From positions 2,666,001 to 2,730,000 of the forward strand of contig WSYJ01000060.1 of assembly GCA_020186115.1 (NCBI GenBank): a DNA stretch of 64,000 nt, given 5' to 3'. This document shows, piece after piece, positions 1-10,200 of this stretch. Origin of the DNA: Histomonas meleagridis (Eukaryota > Parabasalia > Tritrichomonadida > Dientamoebidae). The notes under the pieces are model-generated. The model was not told the origin of the DNA and did no database searches. It saw only the letters and a program-made list of their open reading frames with translations. A program made the position numbers and the translations under genes. Every line of letters starts with the position of its first letter. Within the stretch, counting starts at the first letter, position 1.

Positions 1-459
1 ATGTTACCTGATGCAATACGTGCAATGGTTTTAATACTCGAATCAACAAATGAGCCAACACCTCAATCAATTAATAACTTGGAACAATTAATAAGTTACT
101 CTTTTAATGTGATTGATATTAATTCTGAGCGATCAACACTTTTATTGTTTTTGATTGTCACTTGTAGAGCTTATTCATTTATATTTTCGTTTTTCCCACC
201 TGAAGAACTTGAGCAGAAATGTGGTTTTGTGCTTAATGTGTTAAAAATTATTTGGGATCATAAGTTATTTAATGAGAATGTTTTGTCTGAGGTGTACTGT
301 TTAATATATAAAATCGGAGATGCACTGCAAGAAAAAGTAAATGTAAGACTAAGTAAGACATACATACAAAACTTAATAAACGAGGGATTGAAGCAAGATA
401 CAAATGATAAGTTGAAAAAGTCCGCGGCATTTGTACATAAATTTATAGAGGAGTTGTAA
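1..459 (+). CDS. C-terminal part of a helical-repeat protein, importin-beta-like (5' end outside window)
   Basis: The frame is open from base 1 to a TAA at 457-459, so the first ATG is probably internal and the gene likely begins upstream of the window. The 152 residues are predicted to be all-helical. The last 50 or so read like the end of a karyopherin-beta solenoid: a GDALQEKVNVRL helix, then IQNLINEGLKQDTNDK, then a final KKSAAFVHKFIEEL helix. Importin-beta proteins carry cargo through nuclear pores by wrapping HEAT repeats around it. The match is by general pattern only, without a diagnostic motif, so another HEAT/ARM protein is possible. It converges on the minus-strand ankyrin gene that ends at 710. 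Confidence 0.4.
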   Translation: MLPDAIRAMVLILESTNEPTPQSINNLEQLISYSFNVIDINSERSTLLLFLIVTCRAYSFIFSFFPPEELEQKCGFVLNVLKIIWDHKLFNENVLSEVYCLIYKIGDALQEKVNVRLSKTYIQNLINEGLKQDTNDKLKKSAAFVHKFIEEL

Positions 460-709
460 ATAAAAAAGTTTTTAAATAATATTTGTATTATGACAATTCA
501 CGAATAGTATTAAAGTGGAAAGTCAATCTAAAATATGAAAAATAGTTAGTATTAAAATAATGTAAAAATATCAACATAAAAAAATGTCGAAAAGTGTAAA
601 ATTTGCTATTTTGATGAAAAATAGTTTTAAAATACAGATTAATAAAATTTACCGACATAATCAACGAAATATTTACTATTGAAGTTATCCGTGATTTATT
701 TTTGATTTG

Positions 710-2796
710 TTAGTTATTGATTAATTTAACAATATCATTGTGCCCTTTACTAAGAGCAATGTTGAGTGCTGTTTCAAAAAAATTGAAGATATTCCAAAAA
801 TTTTTATGAAATTTTAAATGAGTTAAATAATCTTTATACTAAAAGAATATAAATTTTTCTCATATTTATTAGCACCTTTATCAAGAAGCATCTGAACGAT
901 GTCTATATTGTCAGTGTAAGCAGCTATCATAAGAGGTGTGTTTTATTTTATAATAAAATTCCAAATATCATTTTGAAACTTCAAATTATTGAATCAAATA
1001 TCATAAAAAATAAATCGTTATTTTTTACATTTATTTCAATATTATTTTGTTGAAGAAGTAAGTTAGCAATCTTTACTTCATTTAAACGAATTGCTTTGAA
1101 TAGAGCAGTCTCAAAAAAATTGATTAAATTCCAATTATTTCTATGAAACAAGATATAATTTTTATTAATTTCAAATAAAATTTATAAACATCTTTCGCAT
1201 TAATATTAATTCCTCTTTGAAGAAATAGATTAACCATATCGTAATTATGTACTGTAATTGCTTTATGAAGTGCTGTTTCAAATAATAAAAATAAATTTTA
1301 TACATTATTTTGAAATATGAAATTATTATAAGAAATTTCAAATAAAGAACTAAAATTCCTTTGTCATTAATATCTACATTACTATTTTCTAAGAATATTT
1401 TGACTGTTACCAACCAATTATGAGCAACTGCTTCCATAAATGCTGTGTTAAATGATTAAAATAAACACCAAATATTGTTATGAAATGTAAAATTATCAAT
1501 AGTAACGGTATTTTTAATTTTGGTATTAATTCCTTTTTGTTCAAGAAGTAATTTAACTAATTCAAAATAACCTTTTTTAGCTGCTATAATTAGTGCTGTT
1601 GAATTATTTAATTTAAAAAAACAAGTTATAACATATTTAAACATCATAATTCCCAAAAAAATATCATATTAAATAAACAAATTTTTGCATTTAGATTAAT
1701 ACCTTTATGTTGAAGAAGTATTGTTGTAGTTTTTAATAAACCATTATAAGCTGCAGTCATTAATGCTGTTTCAAATATTTTTATTTAACATTTTATAATT
1801 CATTTTAACTATAAGGTTTTGTAAAAAACATCATATAAATTTAAATAAATATCTTTAGCATTAACATCAATTCCTTTTTGTTCAAGAAGTAATTGAATTA
1901 TTTCATAATAACCATGTGTAGCTGCAGCTATAAGTGGTGTAATAAATATCATAAACAATTTCCTAAAAATATCAAATAAATACCTTATTTTTTGATAATA
2001 AACTTTAAATTAAACAAATAAATATTTTTAGCATTAATATTAATTCCCTTTTGTTGAAGAAGTGTTTTGGTAATTTGGAGATATCCTTTATTACATGCAT
2101 GGTAAAGTGGGAAATCAGAAGAATTAAAAAAACACCACATATTTTAATGAAATTAGAATTTATTATTTTAAATATTAAATAAAGCTAATTTATATCTCTG
2201 CTATTTACATCAAATCCTCCATGTTCAAGAAGTAAATCAACAATTTCATTTCTCCCCATTTCTACAGCAATGAAAAGTGCAGTTTTAAATCAATAAAATA
2301 ACATCCAAATAATCTTTAGTGATATCAAATCATAAAAACTAACATTAAATAAAAAAATTTAATACTTTTGATTCTTATATCGATTTTACATTCATTAAGA
2401 AGTATTTTTACGATATCAGGATATCCATTTAAACAAGCACGGAATAACGCTGTATGTAATTATATAAAGAAATTCCAAATTATATAAGGAAATTAAAAGT
2501 TATAATATTAAACTTTGATGAATCAAAATAAACATTTTTTGCATTAACATTTACATTTTCCTTTTGAAGAATTAATCTAAGAGCTTCAGTGTTACCTGAA
2601 GAAGCAGCAAAAACAAATGGTGTATAAAATAAAATGAATAAATTTCATAAATATTAATTAAAATATTAATTCATTCAAACAAATTACATATAATACAAAA
2701 ATATATCTCTAATATTAACATCAATTGTATATTGATTTAGAAGCAAACTAAAAATTTCTTTATTATATCTGCTTTGAGAATTTATTAATGCAGGAT
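710..2796 (-). other. Array of 13 ankyrin-repeat mini-exons separated by ~71-nt spacers (3' part of the 4095 gene)
   Basis: Downstream of the ORF ending at 2836, the minus strand carries 13 further ankyrin repeats. Their 5' ends (ACA, ACT or equivalent codons) lie near 2796, 2624, 2453, 2283, 2111, 1938, 1772, 1601, 1443, 1276, 1109, 939 and 772. Each stays open for 32-33 codons with the signature T-A/P-L ... LLLEQKGIDINAKDIYL. The only exception is a TAG at the last codon of the 2283 unit. The spacers are AT-rich, and most are exactly 71 nt (others 54, 72 and 74). They contain stops or shift the frame. The last unit ends KLINN and a TAA at 710-712, like a natural C-terminal cap. The repeats differ from one another, so open frames kept across all of them imply selection. 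Spacers begin TTTTATTTRATATTT-like and end near ATTATTT plus one polar codon. Consistent GT-AG ends are absent. Confidence 0.75.
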
Positions 2797-2835
2797 AAAA
2801 TAATTAAAATAATTTCCAAGTGGAAAATAAAAATA

Positions 2836-4095
2836 TTAAAAACTATAAGAAAACATCAGGCGAAACAAATAAATATCTTTTGCATTTAGATCAATTTCTT
2901 CAAATGTAAGAACATATCTTACAACTTCAACATTTCTACTAAATGCAGCATATGGTAAAATATCTTTTGGTATTTTATTCCCTTCTACAAAGTGTTTAAC
3001 AAGATATAAATTCCCTATAATAGCTGCCTTATTCATAATTTTATCATTTATAAGCATTCCATAGCTTTCTAAATATGCAAGAATTTCATAATTTCTATGA
3101 ATAACGCATAAAAATCCTATTTGAGAAAGATCATTACATATAACGATTTTATTTTCATAAAGATATTTAATCATTTGATTCCGATGATATTCAATTGCTG
3201 TTTCTATTGTATTATCAAACGATAAATGATATTGCTCACAAAGTTGTAATATTTCGAAGTTTCCTCCTGCAATAGCATATTTACATGCATCAGATGTATC
3301 ACAATCATTTTGCAATAAAAACTTGAAACATTTAACGGATCCGAAAAATGCAGAATAATTAATAAGTGATACACTTTTTTGATTAACAAGAGAACATCTT
3401 TCATAAAGAGATGGTTCTATTTTTTGATTAAAGTCAAAATTGGCTTGTGTAGACATTTCTTGAAGTTTTTCAATATTGTCATTTCGAATAATTAATGCTA
3501 TTTGGGAGGGATTAACTCCGTCATGAACAAGGTTTTTATGTAGTTTCCAATTATCTTTCTTAAGTTCATCAAATGATTTAAAGAATTGCTCATAAAAAGG
3601 AACATCTTTAGCACATCTTTTAATAGCAGCTTCTGTTTTATAATGCGAAAAATATAACGTTCTTATTCTTAAAACTTTTTCTGGTTTAATAATATCACTT
3701 TCAATTAACATCTGAAGAAAATATTTTGCTTCTTGTTTGTAACGTGCTGTATCACAAAGAAATTGTACAAAACGTTCCATCATTTGAAGATCGTCTCCAA
3801 TTTTTTCAGTAAGGTTTATTATAAAGTTAACATAAATTTTGAAATCATTTCCGTGATTTGAATGAAAGCACGTAAAAATTAAATTAAAAACAATGGCTGT
3901 CCAAGTAAAACTATAAGTTGGATCAAAATAAGCTAGGACCTTACAGGCAGTATCTTCAAAATTATTGTCATTGAGATTAAAGAGATAATATTCAAGATAT
4001 AGTAACCTTTGCATATATTCTGGATTTTGACATTTTATTTGTCTTAATTCTGGATTACTAATGAGTTGTGGCGGATTGCTTTCGTTGTTTCCCAT
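2836..4095 (-). CDS. DUF3447/ankyrin protein, large first coding segment (419 aa as a read-through ORF)
   Basis: The 419-residue ORF starts at an ATG at 4093-4095. Its N-terminal half is helical and characteristic of the trichomonad DUF3447 family. A core at roughly residues 195-290 contains SLINYSAFFGSVKCFKFLL and YAIAGGNFEILQLCEQ, followed by ankyrin-like helices ending IDLNAKDIYLF. Reading on past DIYL gives only a short tail before a stop. That tail lies in the first spacer of the downstream array, so this ORF is probably the large 5' exon of a gene running to 710. Ankyrin repeats bind other proteins; the partner is unknown. Close relatives lie at 23372-26533, 36098-36427 and 52070-53335. 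This is the only one of the four whose large N-terminal segment is intact. Confidence 0.75.
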   Translation of the reverse strand: MGNNESNPPQLISNPELRQIKCQNPEYMQRLLYLEYYLFNLNDNNFEDTACKVLAYFDPTYSFTWTAIVFNLIFTCFHSNHGNDFKIYVNFIINLTEKIGDDLQMMERFVQFLCDTARYKQEAKYFLQMLIESDIIKPEKVLRIRTLYFSHYKTEAAIKRCAKDVPFYEQFFKSFDELKKDNWKLHKNLVHDGVNPSQIALIIRNDNIEKLQEMSTQANFDFNQKIEPSLYERCSLVNQKSVSLINYSAFFGSVKCFKFLLQNDCDTSDACKYAIAGGNFEILQLCEQYHLSFDNTIETAIEYHRNQMIKYLYENKIVICNDLSQIGFLCVIHRNYEILAYLESYGMLINDKIMNKAAIIGNLYLVKHFVEGNKIPKDILPYAAFSRNVEVVRYVLTFEEIDLNAKDIYLFRLMFSYSF

Positions 4096-4469
4096 TGCAA
4101 GGAGAAAAACACTATTTCGCGATACGGTTTATTTGAAAATTCATGAATATCGCGATATTTAAATCGAAACGGCTCTGATTTTTCACAGAAAGTCCACAAA
4201 ATGACCGTTTGCTCTTATGAAAAATTTTTGGGCCTAAAGAAAAGTGACATTTTAGAGCTACCACTTTTACGGTTATTTTGGCGGGGTTTTAACGGTCGGT
4301 TATCTCCACAGTAAAAAGTAATGTGCCGATAGGATCCTGGGGTCGGATTTTTGAATGACATGATTTAATACAAATATTTGAGGCTCAAAATGGCAATATG
4401 TAATTCAAACATCCTATCGTTTTTTTTTTCATTTTCAGAAAAAAGTGACTATTGCTAAAATAAGTTGTC
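4096..4469. promoter_or_regulatory. Divergent intergenic region with repeated Myb-like AACGG/CCGTT motifs
   Basis: This gap separates the divergent ankyrin (minus) and ubiquitin protease (plus) genes. It contains several copies of a motif around ACGGTT/AACGG/ACCGTT, near 4125, 4171, 4202, 4269 and 4290-4300. Such motifs resemble Myb recognition sites (YAACNG), and trichomonad promoters are known to use Myb-class factors. Similar clusters precede other genes in the window. A run of ten T lies at about 4420. No gene was seen here. Confidence 0.4.
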
Positions 4470-6596
4470 ATGGAAGGAAAATGCATTCATAAAATCAAAT
4501 CAGACAGCGTTTTAGCTGATTTGTATCTTTCTGGTGTTCTTTCAGATTTTTGGAAGCTACAAATTCAAACAGGAGTTAATTCATCTTATTGCATATGTCT
4601 TAATTGTTATAATATATTTGCAAACAAAAAGAGTGTTCAAGAACATTATAAGAATACTTCACACTATCTTTATTACTTTGTTTATCCTTTTAACATTTTA
4701 TGTTTTGAATGTAAAAAACGTTTTGAATGTCCCAAAAAGTTCATACTTACTACATGTCTAGCTGTTCCCTCTATTCCTGCTCAGAAGCTTCATTGTGGTT
4801 TCAAAAATTTAGGGAGTAGTTGTTATGCGAATTCAGTTTTTGCCGCCCTTTCCAATTGTCGACCAGTTGTTATTGCATCATCACTTTCACACCTCCCCTT
4901 ATGCCGTACCTTTTCCATTGCATGTAATCAGAGTAGTTCATTTAATAAAATCATTCATCAATTAATCACAGAACTAAGTCCAACTGTTCATCAAGATGCC
5001 TCTGAGTTTTATGTATTATTAACTGGTTCCATGACTCAAGATCCATTACTTAAGAAAATTCTTGTTGGCAAAACCAAAACGCATATTGTCTGTCATAAAT
5101 GTGGAAACCATCGCGAATTCTCTGATGAATTCTCATTCTTATCAGTGCCAATACGTACTGAAGGATGGGAAGGATTACCACGTACATCGGAATACATGTG
5201 TCGATCATATGGATGTACAGATGATGTATTTAGGTCGGAAGCGAATGGGACATTTGGGAGCTCATTTGTTTCCGTATTAAATCATGGAACATCTGAATCG
5301 ATCCAAATGGAAAAAGGGTTACAATCATTGTTCATATCTACGCAATGTGAATGTGAACAATGTTCGTCAAATGATTGTGAAATGTTCCAAGTATTAGAAG
5401 AACTTCCCGAAATATTTACAATCCAAGTTACACGTTATGGGAGGCGATGGTTTGGCATTGGGAAGATGCATCAAAACGTATCATTTCCACATGAAAACGT
5501 TGACTTTTCACATTTTTTACCAATGAACATTACATGCACAAGGACTGTATATGATCTTGTCGCCGTTATATTTCATGTTGGCTTAATGAATGTCGGCCAT
5601 TATCAATGTTATGCCAAAACTCATAATCAATGGTATTTATATAACGATGATAATGTTACTAAAGTCGATTTAAAGACGGTACTTAATAGTCAATGTTATA
5701 TATTATTTTATAAGAAAAGAACAAGTCCTGAAATAAAAGTATTAAGGAAACGTTTTAAAGATCCTGTAAAATTTACTCCGATTTTCGTGTTTAGTGATCC
5801 GAAATGGTGGAAAGAAAGTTTTTATTGTAATAACTTCGATAGGGCAAATTTAAAGGATGAAATTAAAGACGCTGAAGAACTTGCGGGATGCTGCGTCACA
5901 AGAGAAAAAAATAATGATGACTTACGAAGAGAAATAATTTATAATGTTCCACGCGTGAATAGAAAGGTTCCTCTATCCAGAGAAGACGCAGAGAGAATAA
6001 TGAAATTTATCACTGAAGATGTGCCGCCGCCGGTGTTGCATGCGTCCTCTTGGGCTGATTGCACAGTCGTGGAATCTGTAATGATATTGGCAAAGCCCGG
6101 ATTGGATATAGAGAACGGAAATGCGCAGAATAATGGTAATAACTCAGAAAGTGAAGAAAGCTTGAACACACAAAATAATAATAATGAAAATGGAAATACA
6201 CAAAATATTAACAATGAAAATACAGAAGAAAGTTTAAGTAATGAAAATAGTAACATTAATAATACAAATACTCAAAATATTAATAATGAAAATGTAAATA
6301 CGCAAAATAATAACACAGAAAATGTAAATACTCAAAATATTAACAATGAAAATACTCAAAGTGAAAACACAGAAAATGCAGAAGAAATTACAAACAACGA
6401 AAATGGTAACACAGAAAATGCTCAAAACAATAATATGGAAAATGTGCAAATCAATAACACAGAGGATGCGTCCAAAGATAATAATACGGAAAAAATTGAT
6501 GAGGAGAGTGATCGCTCGGGCGCAGATGACAATGGAAAAGAAGAACAAAATGGCAAAAGTGTCAACGACGATACAGAAATTGATAAAGAACTATAG
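4470..6596 (+). CDS. Ubiquitin carboxyl-terminal hydrolase (USP family)
   Basis: The 708-residue protein removes ubiquitin from substrates by cysteine proteolysis. The N-terminus has paired Cys/His (C5, H7, C41, C43, C46, C78, C81) suggesting a zinc-finger UBP domain. The catalytic Cys box is NLGSSCYANS with Cys118, where the usual family text is NLGNTCYMNS. QDASEF follows at residues 175-180. Zinc ribbon cysteines are visible as CHKCG (208-212) and CECEQC (293-298). The His box is GHYQCYAK with His377, followed by the NDD triad region at 392-394. All catalytic elements are present, so it is probably active. After about residue 545 the tail is low-complexity Asn/Glu/Thr (NTQNINNEN repeats), probably disordered. 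The start is the first ATG, with TCATG immediately at the start. Confidence 0.9.
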   Translation: MEGKCIHKIKSDSVLADLYLSGVLSDFWKLQIQTGVNSSYCICLNCYNIFANKKSVQEHYKNTSHYLYYFVYPFNILCFECKKRFECPKKFILTTCLAVPSIPAQKLHCGFKNLGSSCYANSVFAALSNCRPVVIASSLSHLPLCRTFSIACNQSSSFNKIIHQLITELSPTVHQDASEFYVLLTGSMTQDPLLKKILVGKTKTHIVCHKCGNHREFSDEFSFLSVPIRTEGWEGLPRTSEYMCRSYGCTDDVFRSEANGTFGSSFVSVLNHGTSESIQMEKGLQSLFISTQCECEQCSSNDCEMFQVLEELPEIFTIQVTRYGRRWFGIGKMHQNVSFPHENVDFSHFLPMNITCTRTVYDLVAVIFHVGLMNVGHYQCYAKTHNQWYLYNDDNVTKVDLKTVLNSQCYILFYKKRTSPEIKVLRKRFKDPVKFTPIFVFSDPKWWKESFYCNNFDRANLKDEIKDAEELAGCCVTREKNNDDLRREIIYNVPRVNRKVPLSREDAERIMKFITEDVPPPVLHASSWADCTVVESVMILAKPGLDIENGNAQNNGNNSESEESLNTQNNNNENGNTQNINNENTEESLSNENSNINNTNTQNINNENVNTQNNNTENVNTQNINNENTQSENTENAEEITNNENGNTENAQNNNMENVQINNTEDASKDNNTEKIDEESDRSGADDNGKEEQNGKSVNDDTEIDKEL

Positions 6597-6879
6597 CATA
6601 TTGAGTGCTTTACATATAGTGCGTGTTTATTATGTTATCACTCGAATAAACATGTTCAATGAACGTGTGGTTATTTGGTTTAAATAAATTAGTTTGTTTA
6701 TTCAAATAAAAATATAAGTTACAACACTTATAAATTATTTTTGCTGCATTTGTTCTGTAGATTTATCAATAATTTCATGGATTGCTTTCTCTAAGTTCTT
6801 TCTTTGTTTGGGTTGGTTTGAGGGTGGTTTGTTTATTTTCTGTTTATTTTGGAAAATAATATTTGGATATTATTTAAAT

Positions 6880-7190
6880 TATTTTGGACAGCACTTATTT
6901 TAGCATTTGAAAATGGTTTCACAGAAACAGTTCAATTACCTCTTGAACAAGAAGCTATTGATGTTTATGCAAAAATATTTATATGTTTTATTTGAAACTT
7001 TATTAAACCATATTAAACAGCACTTGTGATTACATCTTCATTTGTTAACCCAAAAATAGTTCAATTACTTCCTGAACACGAAGGAACTGATGTTTATACA
7101 AAGGATATTTATATGTTTTATTTTATATATCACACTGCGCTTATTTCCACTTTCAGAAACAGTTCAATTACTTCTCGAAAGACATTAACG
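6880..7190 (+). pseudogene. Decayed DUF3447-type ankyrin cassettes
   Basis: Three degenerate ankyrin units lie on the plus strand. The first reads T-A-L-I-L-A-F-E-N-G-F-T-E. A second begins TALVITSS near 7018 and a third begins TALIST near 7135. The units are separated by the same TTTTATTT-type AT-rich linkers seen in the intact arrays, but here shortened to about 30 nt. No N-terminal segment is nearby and the units are mutated (for example CTTCCTGAACACGAAGG). This is probably a relic of a fourth ankyrin locus lying between two unrelated genes. Confidence 0.55.
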
Positions 7191-7220
7191 TACAAGTGAA
7201 ATGAAGAGTTATTTTCCTTT

Positions 7221-10200
7221 TTACTTATTTTCCATTGTTTGGCAGTATGTTATAGCGTAAACTATTTTTTCGTACGCTGCCTCATCGTCAGTATAGGACG
7301 GCAAATGCAACAAGTTGAAGCATGTTGAAGCGCTTGGCAGCAGCTGATTCGGGTCACCGCTTACGTTCACGTTATTATCTATTTTCAGCTTAAAGTTTGG
7401 AGCTATCACAGAGTTTGGTAATCTTGTGAACGTCGTAATAAACTTGAGCAACAACTTCAATTGTTCCTGATTCAATCTTTCGACAGCTCTCCAAAACCTT
7501 TGTATGATTGGGTTTTGCATTCCATCCGAGAAACCTGTCACAGTAGTAATCGACTTCAAATATTGTACAGAGATCGCTCCGCTTCCTTGTGCTAACCTTG
7601 ATAATGTACAACCGGACAATAAGTTATGATGTTTAAATCCGATGTTATCTCTAAACCCATTTCTCATTTGTTCCAACATTGGTAATATCGAATTAATTCG
7701 ATAATTAATAAATTCATCGATATATTGATCAATATCATCTTTTTCTACTTTAACATCTTTATGATTTGGCAAAAGTATTTTCTTTTGATTCCAACCAGTG
7801 ATTATCCAATTTGTAGTGATTAAATCTTCATTTAAGTTCTTGAATAAAGTACCTAAAGTTGAGTCTTCATTCATTATATCTTTCTTTGTGATTTTTTCTC
7901 CTGCTAAATATTTCCAAACAATATTTGCAAATGGTAAATCTTGACTAAAGCCATTACGAACTATAATACCTAAATATACTCCAATAGTATAATAATCATT
8001 TAAACGTGTCGTCGATTCTTCATCTGGAACAAATGTATTCGATTGTGTTAATTGGACCATTAATTTAGTTGTAGGCTCAAAGATAGATGTAGCTACTTCG
8101 ACAACAACTTCTCGTCCTGGTCCTCCTGCATCAATAGCACTTTCACCTTCGAATTGGATATGCCAAGGGAAATATTTATAACGTAAACCTTCTGCTTTAT
8201 ACTTTTGAACGTATTGTGTTAATTGTGATACCATTGACCATTTAGTTTCTCCTTTACCATCCAATATAATACGTTGTGCTGCATGTCGATTAAATACCAT
8301 TTGAGGTGCATATCTTGGTGACGTAATCATACATTCTTTAGGTGTAATAATTGATTCAATAATACCACTAGCTGCTTCATCTATAGAGATTAATTTACGT
8401 AATGAATCTAAAATTTGTTTATTTAAATTGTTTCTATGTTTATAACGAATATAATTATAATAATGTATTAATAATGCTCGTAATATTACAACATTTGGTG
8501 AGAATTGTGAACATAATGATGATGATTTAGCAATAGATTCAACATCTCCAAATGTAGGCGATTGTAATTGTGTACGTGAAAATAATTGTAATAATTCTTC
8601 TGTATGTGATTCTTTCCATTTACAAGCAAATTGTTGCATATCACTAATAAATACATCATGAATTTCATCTATGTTAACTTGATAAGGTGATTTATCAACA
8701 ATAGTTCTTTGTTCTGGATATTCTAATTTAATAGTAAATAATTTCCATGGATCAGTATTACCTTGTCCAATTAATGATATAAATGTATTACCTTGTCCTA
8801 CTACAAAAGGTCGTAATATTTGTGCTCCTTGTAAGAATTCTCCATCTTCGAATGTTTCACTTTGTGAATATGTACATATTAAATCATAAGGAATTTGTGT
8901 TCGTGGATTATTTAATGTGATTTTTACAGTAATATTCATTTGATTAGAATTACGGATAACATATTTAGTTGGATCATATCGATCGACTGTAGGATGAATA
9001 AATTCTTTTTGTCCATGCCAAAATTCACTAATTCTAAACCAATATGATATAATTAACCAAAATGGAAATGATGATAATGTATTATATTCCTTATTTAATA
9101 TTCGAATAGTTTGTAATATTTTATTATAATCCCCATTTAATAATACTGGATCAATAGGTGTATAAGGGATTATACAAGTTTTACTTTTAGGTGGTTCAAG
9201 TTTACCAAAGAAGAATTCAGGGAAGAATGGAGTAAGTTGAATAGCATTTTTATTTGTTAATATATCATATTCACTATTATAACAATTGATGAAATAAAAC
9301 TCATTACGGCATTTAGCTATAGAAGCCATTAATATTAAACGTTGTAAATATTCTTTATCTTGATCAATAGGTGATGTAGGTAATTGCATTCGAATAAATT
9401 CATAAAATTGTGGTAAAAATATTTGTATAAATGGTGAATGAATTATATAACAATCTAAAAATACATTTTTTGCAATGATTTTTTCTTTTTGATTTTTGAT
9501 CATAAATATAAAATTCTTTAATAATAATAATAATTCAAATCCACTACCAAATACCCAAGAATTACTTTGATCAAATGATAATATTGAGATATATTTAGAC
9601 ATGTCATTAAAATGTACTTTAATTTCATTTGTACTTTTAGCTAAGATATAAGGAAATGAAACTCCATTACCATTAACTGTGGCTGCACCTTTTTGTACAC
9701 CTAAGAAATCATTATAAGTTATTATTGCATTCCGATCTTTAAAAATAGTATTAGGATTAAATGGTATAATAAATTTATGTGCTTTATTAGGATAAGCTAA
9801 TAAATGTAATTGTTTAGAATTAACCATAGCTTTAATACCTAATGATATTAAATCTAAATATTCTTCTTTAGAGATAATACATTTTAATGCTGATATCATT
9901 TCTTTTTCAAATGATCCATAAATATGATTAACTTCTGCATTATCACTCCATATAGGTTCTTTTAATGAAAATGGAAATGAATTATTAGTTAATAATGAAG
10001 GTACAAAACTTTCTAATTGTACTACAAAAATAGAAAATAACTTAAAAATTACGGGTTGTACTAATTCTATATTAATATTAGTAATTCTCATTAATGATAT
10101 AGTTTCCCATTGTTTCATTAATCGATAATAAAGTCCATTAATCATTGATAATGTAATTTCTTGACCTGATTCTGTTGAAAAACTGATATGGACTGGTATA

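Noticed and set aside
773-843. Ankyrin spacers as ordinary GT-AG introns
   Set aside because: GT and AG at fitting positions are present at locus C but missing in many spacers of arrays A and B (for example ends TTTTAT before CCTGCA). The trichomonad GTATGT and ACTAACACACAG signals are also absent. I therefore call them intron-like only.
6234-6548. Antisense ORFs over the Asn-rich tail of the ubiquitin protease
   Set aside because: Low-complexity mirror of the NTQNINNEN coding repeats.
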